Shown here: positions 22,250-34,129 of the stretch, piece by piece
Layout of the letters: every line of letters begins with the position of its first letter
Position numbering within the stretch: the first letter of the stretch is position 1
Assembly: GCA_022113835.1 (NCBI GenBank)
Contig: JAILWY010000010.1
Coordinates: 769,501 to 833,500 of the forward strand
Reading direction: 5' to 3'
Length of the DNA stretch: 64,000 bases
DNA from: Atopsyche davidsoni
Lineage: Eukaryota; Arthropoda; Insecta; Trichoptera; Hydrobiosidae
Position numbers and translations under genes: made by a program
The notes under the pieces: generated by a model
The model's database searches: none
Told to the model about the DNA's origin: nothing
What the model saw: the letters and a program-made list of their open reading frames with translations, nothing else

Positions 22250-22570
22250 CTTCTTTTTACAAGTTTATTGTGTCTAACAATTCGTTTGTTTAAATTTGTG
22301 TGTACAGAGAAGAAGCAGAAAGGTGATTCAAAGTGAAGTTAAATTTAATAAAAAGACACAAAAATTATGGACAGAACGATCTTTATTCTTTAAAACTAAA
22401 GTTGTTTGAACTTAAACTGATAAATATAATAAACATATAGGTTTTGTGACTTAAGTCTAATTTAACAGTCCTGTAGCCAGATGCTGCTGATGCTGATAGG
22501 GTACTTTCGCTGAATACAAAAAAAGCCTTATTTTTCCCATGCAGAGTAAACTAAATAGTTATTATTAATA
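22250..22570. other. AT-rich spacer, nothing recognised
   Basis: No structure was recognised between Helitron B and the next dispersed repeat. Confidence 0.5.
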
Positions 22571-22576
22571 TGTTTA

Positions 22577-22730
22577 ATATTTTTGACAGAGGGAACTTGG
22601 TGGAATTCTATTAATATTTTTAAATAAAGTAGTTTTGTCATTTTTTCCCAGTTATTATATTGATCAACGAAGTCTGTCTATTATCGTTTGATAATACCTA
22701 CGTGAAAAGTTGGCGAAACCGGCTAAAAAC
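22577..22730 (+). repeat. dispersed repeat, GACAG-TTGGCGAAAC family
   Basis: It begins TTTTTGACAGAGGGAACTTG and ends TTTGATAATACCTACGTG then AGTTGGCGAAACCGG. The layout matches 3126-3310. The 3' part keeps a GAAAC box after a stem-loop. Confidence 0.55.
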
Positions 22731-22739
22731 ACACTGAAA

Positions 22740-23360
22740 CATGTGGAAAAATTAGAAAAGTATATTACGAGTATTTAATATAAAACTTAAAAGAACCATT
22801 CATACTATTTTCTTGTACTACTATTCGAAATTGTAACTCTAAACTAGATTTTTAAGTCGACTGGATCAAGACTGGCGATTACCGAAATGGCTACGAAAAA
22901 TATTAATTTGTAAGCTTTCTTGACGAATAAAAAAATGTCGATCTACGCACTGTAAATGTAAACAGTACGTGAAGATATAAGAAAAAATAGCCCAAGAGAC
23001 ACGTCTCAGGCATTAAACATAATTTAAACAATATATCAATAATAAAATGCTAGATGAGGGGTTGAATGTTTTATCGCAATTTTAAACATTTAGATAACGC
23101 GTAAGCCTCCAAAGGGGTAGTAAGATATCGTTAAATAAATAAATGGGAGTAGCACTCAGTTGGTGGGTGCCATATTTATGCAGGTGTTCCAGTTCTCGTC
23201 GGGAAGTCCACCCTGTTCTTGGTCGCCGTCGTGGCATAACTAATGTATGTTAAGGTACACATGTAAATCGTTTAACAGGAAACGCTGGAGAAAAATTTTG
23301 CATTGCATGAACTGAACAATCTGTGTATGTTGTGAAAAGACACAACCACGAAAATACAAA
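22740..23360. other. AT-rich region, nothing recognised
   Basis: A modest GC patch lies at about 23140-23240 without a recognisable frame. Confidence 0.5.
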
Positions 23361-23369
23361 TTATTATTC

Positions 23370-23455
23370 AATAAGTGCTTCTCTTCACAGGAGGTTGGTG
23401 ACCATCTCACTGAACATATATCCTAGGCAAGTTTTAATACTTCAGACTTGACAAT
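23370..23455 (+). repeat. dispersed repeat with GGAGGTTGGTGACCAT motif
   Basis: CTTCTCTTCACAGGAGGTTG and GTGACCATCTCACTGAAC match 58905-58955. It is a fragment of the same family as 13265 and 58893. Confidence 0.6.
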
Positions 23456-23552
23456 CAGCTGATATTCTGGATATAATAACAGTGTCATTTATATGTTAAT
23501 TATGTAAATAAGTAAATCATCGCCAATCTTAAAAGTAAGATATACATACAAG

Positions 23553-23682
23553 TAGTACACCGGCCATGTAAGCCTGGGGATGTGGGTTCAAATCCCACAC
23601 AATTCACGATGATATATTTCTGAGAATTTCTTTAATCATCTTCTATGTGTGAACTAATGTGCCTAATCATATTAGTAATATA
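23553..23682 (+). repeat. tRNA-derived SINE, family S
   Basis: The tRNA-like head shows CACCGGCCATGTAAGCCTGG (anticodon-arm-like, loop CATGTAA) and the T-arm GTGGGTTCAAATCCCAC, a near-consensus box B. It is followed by ATTCACGATGATA, a TCTTTAATCATCTTC stretch and the tail AATCATATTAGTAA. Loop position suggests a Thr(TGT)-like ancestor, tentatively. Confidence 0.8.
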
Positions 23683-23689
23683 CATACAA

Positions 23690-25680
23690 ATAATACAACG
23701 CTTGCCCAGCGCAAATAAGTGAGCAACCGTACACAATAGTGATACAGTTATTATTTTAATTGTAAATTAAAACCCATTTGCCTTTTTTCTCACCTTAATA
23801 AAATTGGTGATATATTTTATTTATTTAAGATTATTTTTTTCTTCATTTATTACTTATAAACGTCAGTGTTGTCGCCGTAAAAAGTGAACATGAAAACGAA
23901 CCGACAAGTACTTTATACTTACCTGACCCAACTTATCAACACATTTCTCAAATATTATATCAGTTATTTATAGCAAATATATTTTTAAAAAGTTTGAAAT
24001 CCAAAAAAAATATTATAACGTTTGAAAATCTAGACTAATTAAAAAAAACTCTAATAATCAAACATATATTAAAAATGGGTACTTGGTGTATTGGTTTGTA
24101 CATAATTCTTAAAAAGATTTCCCCAAAAATATTAAAATACTTTTTATAAGTGAATTGATCCGCAACCTTAAAAATCATGGAATACAGTGAATTTTTTTTC
24201 TACATTAAATATCTTAAGTATAATTATGATTGTGGCCCAAATAATATGTTACTTACGTGAAAATTTACATTAATTATTTAATATTATATATTTTAACAAT
24301 AAATTCTAAAAGCCATGGGCTTGTAACGTTCATTATATATGTTTCGCATATTGATGACAACTGCAGTTTCGCATCCCAACAACATTTATAAGATTTATTG
24401 ATTATGAATGCTTTTGACATCAGTCTAAAGCAGCCTTATATTCGTTACCTCGTAGCTTTTTAGTTACTCGTATTTGCTTTGATGATTAAAAATATCACAA
24501 TACACAGTTGGTGTTGGCTCGATAAATAAATATTAAGCTACGCCAAACGTTTTCGTCCCTGATCAGTATGCGCAGCACAGATGGAACAACTGTCAATACT
24601 TCTCGCAACAGAATAGCAAGTGATGCTATGTATAATTATTTCCTGCATGCTAATTACATCACAGCTGCGGGACGGATTAGTTCCGGCATGGTACCCTGAA
24701 ATGTCCAGTTTATCAATCTCAGAGCAACTCAGTAAAATGCGAACTCTATTGTTCAAAGTGCAACTCGATTTTATTAAATATCGTCTTTCGGCCTTGTGCT
24801 TGAGGAAGTTTTTATATACTAAATATATATATATATATATATTTAAATATAGTCATTTGAGGTGTCTTCCCCAAATATTTAAAGATATTTTTTGAATATC
24901 AAACGTTCAGTGTCACCTGTGGAAAAAAAACCCTGGTTTTGCAAAGTTGTGGATTATGCTGATTTTCAACAGTAGTAAAATTTTTCGCCCCTTGTTCAAG
25001 CTATTAAGTATGGGGTCCGTGGAAAAACACTACCTTTAAGGTTGAGGCAGGTAGAGGTATCCTGCTCAAGGATGCAGTTTAATATCTAGTATTTTTAATT
25101 TACCCTTACTTCGCCGTGACAGTGTCAGTTGATACTTCTTCATGTAATGACATCACAAATCTCTACGGTAAACCCAAATTCTCGTAATACATTTAACAGA
25201 ATTTTATGGAGCAAAACATGCGCTTAATTTAATTTCAAACAATGAAACAATTTTTATTTCTCGTTATGCCCTTTGAAATAATAAATAAATATTAATTCGT
25301 TTTTTTGGTGGTTCATTTTACTTGAAAAAAAACTGTTTAATTGATTATAATAGTTAACAGATAACGAAGGTTATCTCTCATTTTTTTAAGGATTACCTGA
25401 AGTTTTCCTTGAAAGACAAAAGTGCCCACAACCAAAATTTATTTTTATTATAAAACCTATTTGGCTTTTCCAATTTTTGTTCAAGATTGGAGTATAAGAA
25501 AATCAATAAGTGAGTTGTGTATCTACAATAAGGCTTTTTTGGAATGGAAGCCGTCATCAAATAAGTAGTATTGGTTTTAAGTAATCTTTATATGGAGACT
25601 TCAGTAAATGGATCATAACTGCTTCTAAAATAAACATTAATTTTTGAAATCAACTACGAAGTGAGTTCACAGCCTCCCTC
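23690..25680. other. AT-rich region with short (AT)n
   Basis: It holds an (AT)n run at 24823-24842. The segment 24538-24756 is less AT-rich and open on the minus strand for 72 codons, with no domain I recognise. Nothing else stands out. Confidence 0.5.
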
Positions 25681-25685
25681 TGTGC

Positions 25686-25958
25686 GTGTTGGTTCTCTGT
25701 AAGGGTTGGCGCTATTTTATTCAGACCCTTGGCATGAAAGGACCCTTGCAAATGTGGGACTACCGCGAGAGCCTTTCTTGTCCACGGCAAGGATTACATC
25801 ATTTTAGGTTTTATGGATATTCGTGTTCTGACTATTTTAAGAAATTTTGGCACAAGGACACGTGCATGTTAGGAACAGGACACACAGTTACTATAGAAGC
25901 TGCTTTCAGAAGATTGTATCAGGTTGGATCAGATTGTAAACAAACACAAGTGTTCTAG
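25686..25958 (+). other. unrecognised open frame, 90 codons
   Basis: It starts with an ATG in a GC-richer patch and reads through a Cys/Trp-bearing product with no domain I can name. No clear splice sites or promoter flank it. It may be an old transposon piece or chance. Confidence 0.15.
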
Positions 25959-25959
25959 A

Positions 25960-28165
25960 TGTTTTCAACCCACGGCTGACTGGTTTCTTTTGTAATACTT
26001 TATTTGTAAACAGCAATATAATTCTTAAACAGCTATAAAAATACGATAATTATCTTTTTTGGTTGATTTTGCCTTTCATGGCCTTTTCAGTAAAAAAAAC
26101 CCATGTAGTGTTATTATTTACGAATTACTTTTTAAAAATATCGGATCAACGTAAAGTCAGGTTTATATTTCAATAATTTTGATTTGTATTGCGTTAAAAA
26201 AATCCCAGATGTTTAAAATTATGCACAATGCATCTATTCCTATTTCAGTTTTTTTTTATTATAAGAAACAACTTTCAGCAATCATTTTTGAGTTTTTTGT
26301 CAAAATTTGTCATTTGTACGGTTTTCAAACCGGAAGCAAAAATTCAAACATACCGACTAAATTGAAATTGCAAAGAATTAAATCAAATTGCACTTAAAAC
26401 GTTAAATACAGCAGTAGCGTTTTGTTTGGTACCGACCACTTGATGGAGAGACCGATAGCGCCTAGGTGCTTATATTTTTACTGCCGAATAAAAAATGTGA
26501 ACGAGATGTGAGAATGGGCTGTATATTAACAGGAATTTTGTGTTGTGTTATCTTTTGCAGCGGTTTTTTATTTGATTGCCTGTTGAGAACTTTCATGACG
26601 TGGAAACAGCTCATTAACTTAATTGTCAATAATTTGACGAAAAATGCGCTTTATAATTACTTTGTCACATGTGTATAAGGAGTTACTACAAAGCCTTTGA
26701 AAAATATATTTAATTATTTCGTCGATGTATGTTTCCCAACAATAAGATTTTAATTCCAATCCGGTTGAAGTTATAGCATATTTTGATTTTTATTTCAGTA
26801 AGCATGTTATTATATGTAGTATATCTTGAATCAACCGAGGATAAAATTGTTTTTTCCCGCTGACGATTTTTAGTAATTGGTATCACCATAATAAAATATT
26901 TATTTAAAACATTTAATATTTTATAAAAACGTGTTGTTCATCAAATAGTTGTTTTAACATGAATATCGCCTTTTGTTGATATCCTGAAGTGTGTCATCTC
27001 ATAAAACCTTGAAATTAAATTATGAATTTATTTTATAAAAATATGACAACAATTGATATCAAAATTATCAATTTAAGAAAAAACAAACACATTTTATCTC
27101 ATTTCATGAATAAGGATGGCATTCCCCATTAAAATAGAAACATTTTACCAATAAATCGATAATGTCAGATTTACTGCATACGAGTACCAAAGCAACCATT
27201 TTTTTTTAGAAACTTCAACGGGTTTTTTTGAGTTTCTATTTGGCACTTTAGCTCTTTTTATATCTGAAATACAAATATTTTATCTGGAGATTAAAACCGC
27301 ATAAAAGTATTTAAAAGAAGCACTGAGCAAATAAATAAAAATCAGGTATAAACTCTGTCTTCTAAATCAATCGAGTCCTATTATTAATTTTCAAAGTATG
27401 ATTATTTGAAAGAAAATACCGAAAGAACCTTCAAATTATATCATTTAATAATACAAAGCACTGTCAGCCATCCAGGCGGCCCCTGAAAAAACCTTTTCAG
27501 TTTCTAACATTGGAAAATTCTTGATAATGATCTGCCTGTAATTTCATTATCTCATACCGATTTGCGAGAGTGGTACAAAAAAACGTGCAAAGTTCCGATT
27601 TTTTTCGCATTATAGTTTCGAATAAAAGGAGACAGAGTATGGCCTAATTCAATTATTTTATTAACTTACACTTTGTTAAACACAAGTAAAGGTAATTTTT
27701 GCGAGTTGTGTTTCTATGAGCATTTTTGCGATTCTGAAAAGTTAAAATATATATAAAAGAGTATATTTTAAATGCAATTTTTTTTAAAGATTGTTTGTTT
27801 ATTTCAAATACTTTGTCCTAAATTACTTATATATTTATAATCTTTGTATTTTTAATAACAGATCATATTTTCATGTACAAAATCGTCTATTACAATTTTT
27901 TTTGTGATCTCAAATGCCAGAGATATCGTTCTAGCTGCGTTTGCCATTGTATTGTTTTTTTATAATCTCTACTGTATTTTTTGCAAATTGCATATTTATT
28001 GATCTTAAATACCTATCAGGATATCTATCGCTTGCAGAAGAAATGTTCACAAGACAAAATAATTCATAAGTCATGTATTACATGCATTTTAAGATATCTA
28101 AGTTTATATGTCTTTTGCACATGGTAATGATAAAAATAGTTATTTAAATATTAGTTTACTTACAA
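25960..28165. other. AT-rich region, nothing recognised
   Basis: No exons, RNA genes or repeats were identified. Confidence 0.6.
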
Positions 28166-28171
28166 GTTACC

Positions 28172-28390
28172 TTAAAAATTGCAACCCCTTTCCAGGTTTG
28201 GGATGTTATCAATCTTTTCTCGTGGAATTCTAGAAAGATCCTTGAAGACTCTTCCCTTCTCAAATACTCCGGAGTCACGACAGCTTCTTCCTGGCGAGCC
28301 TTGCTGCTCCTCTACTGTGCATTCAATTATAGTTTTCAGGAAATACCTCGCACCGCACACCGCACCGCTGAAACACTCCACCTTTTAGTG
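28172..28390. other. GC-richer segment open on both strands
   Basis: About 69 codons are open in each direction. On the plus strand it follows CCCCTTTCCAG, an acceptor-like sequence. Neither translation matches a family I know. It is either an exon of an unrecognised gene or a conserved noncoding block. Confidence 0.2.
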
Positions 28391-28399
28391 TGACTTGAA

Positions 28400-28955
28400 G
28401 AACTTATCTGCTCTCGCTGACTGTCAGAATTCTACCTCTCTTTGCCTTTTGCTCATTCTATAATATTGTCTACATTCACTGAAAAATGTCACTTGAAATA
28501 AGGAAACAAGACACATTTTACGTATATGAAAATGTGATATAGTGTATGTTTATATCTTTGTTCATTTTAATAATCTTAATTTTTTAACAAGGATTTAAAT
28601 AATCACAACAAAGAATTTGTGAATAATATAAACACATAATCATTATTTGATATTTTAACTTGTTATTATACTTATATTGCTTGTGTGTTTAAAAACAAAT
28701 AAAGTAATGATTGGCTGAGTGAATTTTTGGGACATATCAAGAAGTATAATTTTTTAAAAGTATTTTGAAATTCTTATCACGTGTCATTGGCCAGATTAGA
28801 AATTTTACAACATTAATACAGGGTGACTTGTAAAATTATTAACTTTATGCTATATATATACACTGTAGGTGATGACGCCTATTGTACTGTATTTACACGT
28901 CATACGTGTAAAAACCTCAAATTCTATTTAAACTGCTTAAGAGATTTTTCAGAAT
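28400..28955. other. AT-rich region, nothing recognised
   Basis: No structure was recognised. Confidence 0.5.
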
Positions 28956-28959
28956 ATCG

Positions 28960-29440
28960 TAGGTTTATTATTATAACGAGAAAATTAATTTCGATCCGCC
29001 ATTGGAATAGCGATGATGATTTCGTCGCAATAGGTAGGTCGACGTACTGGTTGTTCTCGCTCTGTTCGATTTTGAAGCTTTATTGGGGCGGAAAACGGAG
29101 GTTTTTATTGTTAAGCGATAGATTCGGTGGAGTGATCCGTGAAATCTCCCCCACTCGACCCGGCCATCCCTTTGAATTAAAATGAAATAGATTACTAATT
29201 GTTGAGGCGGAATTAACATAATAGAAGTCGCAAAAAAGGTACGCCGCTAGGCCTTTATTCCGAATTATAAAAACTAATAGTGTCGACTCGGAGGTAAACT
29301 AGGGTGAACTATTTTGCAACAACTTCAGCCGGGTGGGTCAGGGGTGTCCTCGATTCCGGGCATTTACCACGGGTAGGTGATTTCTGATTTATTCGTTTAA
29401 AAAAGCTAAGCCCAATCGGGCGTTTAACAATCATAATTGC
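28960..29440. promoter_or_regulatory. GC-rich island cluster
   Basis: Two adjoining CpG-bearing blocks (about 28990-29210 and 29235-29440) include TACTAATTGTTG, GCCCAATCGGGC (palindromic) and CAATCATAATTGC. A 120-codon plus frame spans the first block but has no domain. Best guess is conserved noncoding or regulatory DNA. Confidence 0.3.
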
Positions 29441-29485
29441 TTGATTGAATAATATTAATAATATTTTCCATAAAATATATTAATA

Positions 29486-30009
29486 GCCCGGACAAGCATC
29501 AACATCAACAGCCAAGCCAAATATTAATGGCGACAAGGTAATGCTGTGTGTGAAGTTGGTGGGATCAGAAGGGTTTCATCCACTATGAGCTGCTGAAACC
29601 AGGCCAAACTATCACGGGCGAGTTCTACAGACAACAATTGATGCGTTTGAAGCAAACATTGGAAGAATAACGGCCAGAATATGCGACCAGGCACGAGTCT
29701 GTAATTTTCCATCATGACAATGCTCGACCATATGTTGCTAAACCGGTTAAAACATATTTGGAAAACAGTGGATGGGATGTTCTGCCTCACCCGCCTTATA
29801 GCCCAGACCTTGCCCCTTCTGACTACCACTTGTTTCAATCGATGCAGAATGCCCTTTCTGGAATACGCTTCACTTCTGAACAGGGTATCAAAAATTGGCT
29901 TGATTCTTTCTTGGCTTCAAAATAAGAAAAGTTCTTTTGGGATGGAATCCATAATTTGCCTGAAAGATGGGAGAAAATAGTGTCTAGCGATGGACAATAC
30001 TTTGAATAG
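29486..30009 (+). pseudogene. mariner transposase C-terminal remnant (copy 2)
   Basis: It retains the HDNARP motif (second Asp), APSDYHLF (third Asp), and ends ERWEKIVSSDGQYFE then TAG at 30007-30009. TAA stops lie at 29668-29670 and 29923-29925, exactly 339 and 84 nt before the terminal stop, the same spacings as in copy 1. A 4-nt insertion near 29547 shifts the frame upstream. Trp (TGG) is intact at 29773, where copy 1 has TGA. Confidence 0.92.
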
Positions 30010-30170
30010 AATATATTGTACAAATTTTTTATAATAAAGCTCCAATTTCACGAAAAAAATCCTCAAAATTAATGTATACTACCAATACATAAGTTACAAA
30101 TCTTAAATGTTTGGAGATTGAATTTGTCTTGGGGTTTTCAGTTTAAAGCTGTGAGTTTCAAAAAATTATT
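29486..30170 (+). mobile_element. mariner element, copy 2, truncated at both ends
   Basis: It begins at AGCCCGGACAAGCATC inside the transposase gene, so the 5' TIR, DNA-binding region and first catalytic Asp are lost. It runs through the stop, the AATAAAGCTCC signal and the spacer also seen in copy 1, then ends at TTTCAAAAAATTATT. That is exactly where the outer 3' duplicate begins in copy 1. No TIR or TA duplication is found at either end. Confidence 0.9.
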
Positions 30171-30171
30171 T

Positions 30172-31610
30172 TGTTAAATAAACTTACGGTGCATAGGTTT
30201 AATTTTCATATTAATGTATAATTAAAAAGTTGAAATCCACATTAGGTACGGAAGACAGAAATCTAGGAGTGGCGTGCTGGGGTGTGTTACATCAAGGAGC
30301 GTCATAAATCTCTCGAATAAGCATATTTAAGTCACAGCCTTTTATCTTCAAGGGGTATCGTTTGAAATTCCCTAGTTTGTTTAACTGCTCGTTCATGCGT
30401 CCGAAGTGGCTTGGAGTCGGCAGTTGCTTGCGTGTGAAATTGATGTAAGAATTCCGCTTATTACAGCACCTGAGAATTCCTCCCCCAGGTGAGGTTTTCT
30501 GTAATTATAGTCTCATTTATTAAATTGCAAGCTCACCTGATGAATTACAATGATATAAAAGTTTGGATAAATTAGAAATTATTTTAATGACGAGGTGAGT
30601 TTAAATTTAAAATATACACTTGTGCAATTGCGGAATATTATTGTGTCGTATGTCTCTTTCATTTAAATAATAGTTATGCTACAGACAATTAAAAGAAAAA
30701 TATTTAAATATATTTTGTATAGATAATGTACAAGAGACTTTTCTCTCAGATTTATTTTACGAAGCATCTAGATAGATTATAAATTCCCCAGTGTTTAAAT
30801 ACATCCAACTCTATCCATGTTTTTAACAAAAACCCCACATGCGGTAAAAAATTATATTTTATTGCATTTTAAAAAAAAACATATAAAGAAAATATAAAAA
30901 CAGAATGCGGGAAAGAATAAAAAAAATGTCAGTATTTATAATTTAAACTGATCCGTGAGAGTTGTAAACGAGTCTGATAAATTTGTTTTTGTAAATTTAA
31001 TATTTCCCATTGAAATTGAGATATATTTTCAAATTGTAATGGTTCCAACTGCAAAAAGTATTGCAGGTAAATCGTTATTTTAATTGACACACTTCTGCCA
31101 AACATCTGCTTGTTATTTATTTTATTTTTTAAATATCTGTCAACGTAAATTAATGGACGTCATACTTTTAAAAACACGATTTATCTTTAAAATATAAAAT
31201 CCAAAATACCAATATAATTTCTTTAGTATATATTTTATAATAAAAAGCGATGTTGAATATATTAAATAGACACATAGAATTAATTTTTAATGATAAATAT
31301 ATTTTCTGTACTATACAAAACTGTACTGTACAAAAGGAAAATATACTATTTAATTTAATTAAATTTATTTAGAGATGCTTAATTCATTTTGATAATAGGA
31401 AAGAAAATATAAATCTTTTTATAATAAAGGTTTCGTTATCGTATTGCTACTAGTATATTTAAAATATCTATAAAATAAAATAAAATTTTAAACAATCAAA
31501 AAAGGCTTTTCTACTTTAAAAATATACCAATCATTTTAATAAATCACATTTTTATCACAAAATCCCCCAAAACTTTTTTTTTCAAGTATACTCTAACCCT
31601 ACGTACAAAT
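30172..31610. other. AT-rich region with a modest GC patch
   Basis: About 30240-30500 is GC-richer without a frame of note. The rest is AT-rich with no identified features. Confidence 0.5.
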
Positions 31611-31615
31611 GTATG

Positions 31616-31665
31616 CAGTGGCGTACCTATAGCCTTTGTAATTTGAGGCGGTAGCTGATATTTCA
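31616..31665 (+). mobile_element. hAT-like terminus, solo
   Basis: CAGTGGCGTACCTATAG followed by TTTGAGGCGG resembles hAT ends beginning CAGTGGCGTA. Similar starts occur at 42109 (CAGTGGCGTGCTC) and inverted near 38415. No partner end or 8-bp duplication was found. Confidence 0.3.
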
Positions 31666-31824
31666 CCTTTTTAATTAATTCAAAAACCATCGAAATAGGA
31701 CTCAGTACAGTTTTCTGTTCAATTGCACACTTATTAAAACAATTAATTACTTAAGCACAAAATTCATATTTTTGAAAACTTTCAAGTAATTGATTTAAAA
31801 AATATATCAATTGAGAAATTTAAT

Positions 31825-31970
31825 ATTTTTGACAGAGAGTACTTGGTGGAATTCCTTTTAATATTTTTGAGTAAAATACTTGAGTGAAATACTCTATTTG
31901 ATAATGCCAACGTGAAAGGTGAAAAACGATCACGTGGAAAATCACTCAAGTATTTTACTCAAAAATATGA
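31825..31970 (+). repeat. dispersed GACAG family copy with 27-bp perfect hairpin
   Basis: It opens TTTTTGACAGAGAGTACTTG then GTGGAATTCC. Perfect 27-bp inverted arms at 31861-31887 and 31942-31968 enclose TTTGATAATGCCAACGTG, the family's hammerhead-like 3' module. Confidence 0.75.
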
Positions 31971-32229
31971 TGTATCAATTGGTTATGAGATATCTTACTT
32001 TTTTTTATAAAGGTTTTCACACAATGCTAACAAACACTAGTACAAATAAAACAAAACATTCGTGTTCTCTATATTATTTAAATATGGAAAATTCCGCTGT
32101 GGATTAAAGTAATCATTTTGAGTATAATTTTGCATTGCATATGTGTGTTTAGCTAGGCTGGGTAAATTTAAAAATCCAAATATGACGTAAAGCCAGAAAG
32201 TTTTAGAATGATTCAAATGAGCGCTTGTC

Positions 32230-32600
32230 ACGCTGCCGCTGTCTAATTGCTGGGAAACGCCGTGAAGTGAAAAAGAAGAAAAAAAACCCAGCGGCGCGCC
32301 ACGTTTTCCCACCGACCGAAAAAAATACACTGTCGACGCGATATCGGCGGCGGATCGGTGTGAAATGATTCCGGGGTTTTAATTGCCCGCCCCAGACGCG
32401 TCAGCTCCTTCCCCTCCGCGGCGGCGCCGTTATCAATAACGGCCGATGCGGCCCCGATAGCGGCCGTTATAATTGGAAGCGCCGCCCTGCAGGGGATGTG
32501 CGAGGCGCGATACGCGAGAGCTATTGCCCGCCAGGCCGCATACATGTTGGCGCTCATTGAAAAAATCCGCGTTATAAACACGACTCGTCGTAAACCCGCA
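32230..32600. promoter_or_regulatory. strong GC/CpG island
   Basis: This is the most GC-rich block in the window. It contains AACGGCC and GGCCGTT inverted repeats (about 32435-32467), the small palindrome CGTTATCAATAACG, and GTTATAATTGG, a homeodomain-compatible core. Minus-strand frames up to 112 codons are low in features and look incidental. A conserved regulatory element or CpG-island promoter is plausible; no transcript evidence exists in the sequence. Confidence 0.4.
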
Positions 32601-32699
32601 GTTTAAAATGCACGCTTTCAAATTTCAAACCTTTTTTACAACGTGAAATTTTCCAACGAATTTCCGCATTCACAAAAATAGTTTCCGAAGCACCCCGCT

Positions 32700-32815
32700 C
32701 TCCTCTTTCTGTTGTTTGTGCATAGCTGCCGTTCTGTACCCTGAGCTGAGTAATGGAGTAGTGGACTTGGAATGATTGTGGAGGGATGTGCTCTGGAAGT
32801 ACATGCGATCTAAAC
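32700..32815 (+). repeat. dispersed repeat R, copy 1 (partial)
   Basis: It shares GTTCTGTACCCTGAGC, AGTAGTGGACTTGG and GTGCTCTGGAAGTAC with copies at 32985 and 56210. Confidence 0.75.
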
Positions 32816-32984
32816 GCTTCATGCTTGCATCATGTCGTTGATACGACAAGTAAATTTACAATAGTTGTAATACGGTGTGTGATTATCTCCTGTTCCTGCG
32901 CGCAGGTTGTGAAGCTTGCAATGTGACTTAGGTGGTAGCGAACGTGTATTTCATTATTTAAATTATTGTGCTTATGTATCCTTC

Positions 32985-33360
32985 CCGTTCTGCCCATTCT
33001 GTAGCTTTGCATGGCTGCCATTCTGTACCCTGAGCATGTGTAAAGAATCGGTAATGTAGTAGTGGACTTAGATGTGCTCTGGAAGTACCTTGTCGAGGTG
33101 GGGGGGGGCTCCTGATATTGTTTATGCAGCCTGCTGTAGAAGGAGTATCAGATACAAACGCCAGAGCTTTTTAAGGAAAAGATTATATAATAATGTTATT
33201 GGGCAGCAGCAATACGCAGACTTTTCATTCCAATATAAAACTGCGGAGTAAACCCACTACACTATTTTCCCCTTAGAAAAGCATGAACACTGGCTCAGCA
33301 TGAGTAAATGTTCAGTGAAATGGTCCCCAACCTCTTCTGAGAAGAGGCCCTTGACGAAGA
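32985..33360 (+). repeat. dispersed repeat R, copy 2 (longest)
   Basis: It spans CTGCCATTCTGTACCCTGAGC-like sequence through CTCTGGAAGTACCTTGTCG, an AT-rich middle, then GTAAACCCACTACACTATTT and ATGTTCAGTGAAATGG, ending near GAGAAGAGGCCC. It serves as the uninterrupted reference for the copy split by a transposon at 56.4 kb. Its origin is not recognised. Confidence 0.75.
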
Positions 33361-33364
33361 AAAA

Positions 33365-34125
33365 TCTATCCATATTCATATTTTCAAATCAAAGTAAGAT
33401 ATTTTAGATATCTCGACTTTGTGGCGAACCGAATGAGGAATGGAGGATGGGGACATTTTGTATCTATGTTGTACATAGAAGTATCAATGATTGTTCAATG
33501 ATCAACAAAAGCGACTTCTAATTTGCATTTTGTTTCAATAAAAAAAAAAACGGCCAAAAAGGGACTGTCCCAAGTGGCAAAATTTCTAGGTACTCCTTTG
33601 CATGCATGTGTACTTAGGATTAAATTATACAAAATAAAAATGTAAAAAACGCGTCACGTTTTTTCAAATTATAATTTCATGTCCCAAATGGTGCTAAATT
33701 TCAAATAGATTTTATATGTTTGCCGGTACATTAACTGTTTTGTCAGTTATTTTTTTAAAAATATTTAATGAATCTACATCAAACCATAACAACGAATATC
33801 AAATGGCTAGGAAATTACTATTTTTTTTGTCTAATAGTCTTTCAGACTCTGACTTACTGAAAGTTATCCTACAATCATAATGTTGGTAATATCATAGCCG
33901 GTTGTCTATTTAAATGATTGTATTTGAAAAGTACAAATATTTTAAAAATCAGGTTGATTTGAAAAAATGTACTTTTGTCATTTAAGTAAAGAGTTGCTAT
34001 GCTATTCTGATGGATGAATTTACTTTCGTCGAATTTTGCTACAAATTTACGAAATTCTATCTTCTCTGCGGTGCATTCACAAATTGGCTTACAAATTGCA
34101 AAGTCAGCTCTAAACGAAACTAAGT
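33365..34125. other. AT-rich region, nothing recognised
   Basis: No structure was recognised. Confidence 0.5.
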
Positions 34126-34129
34126 CTTC

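Noticed and set aside
23553..23682. Functional tRNA-Thr gene
   Set aside because: The anticodon stem has a mismatch, the D arm is missing in this copy, and the same unit is repeated with a common non-tRNA tail, so it is a SINE.
28823..29185. 120-codon plus frame, the longest in the window
   Set aside because: Its first third is in ordinary AT-rich DNA and the rest in a GC island; no domain, and the opposite strand is open too.
32243..32581. 112-codon minus frame in the GC island
   Set aside because: GC-rich DNA has few stops; the translation has no domain and a second overlapping frame is also open.
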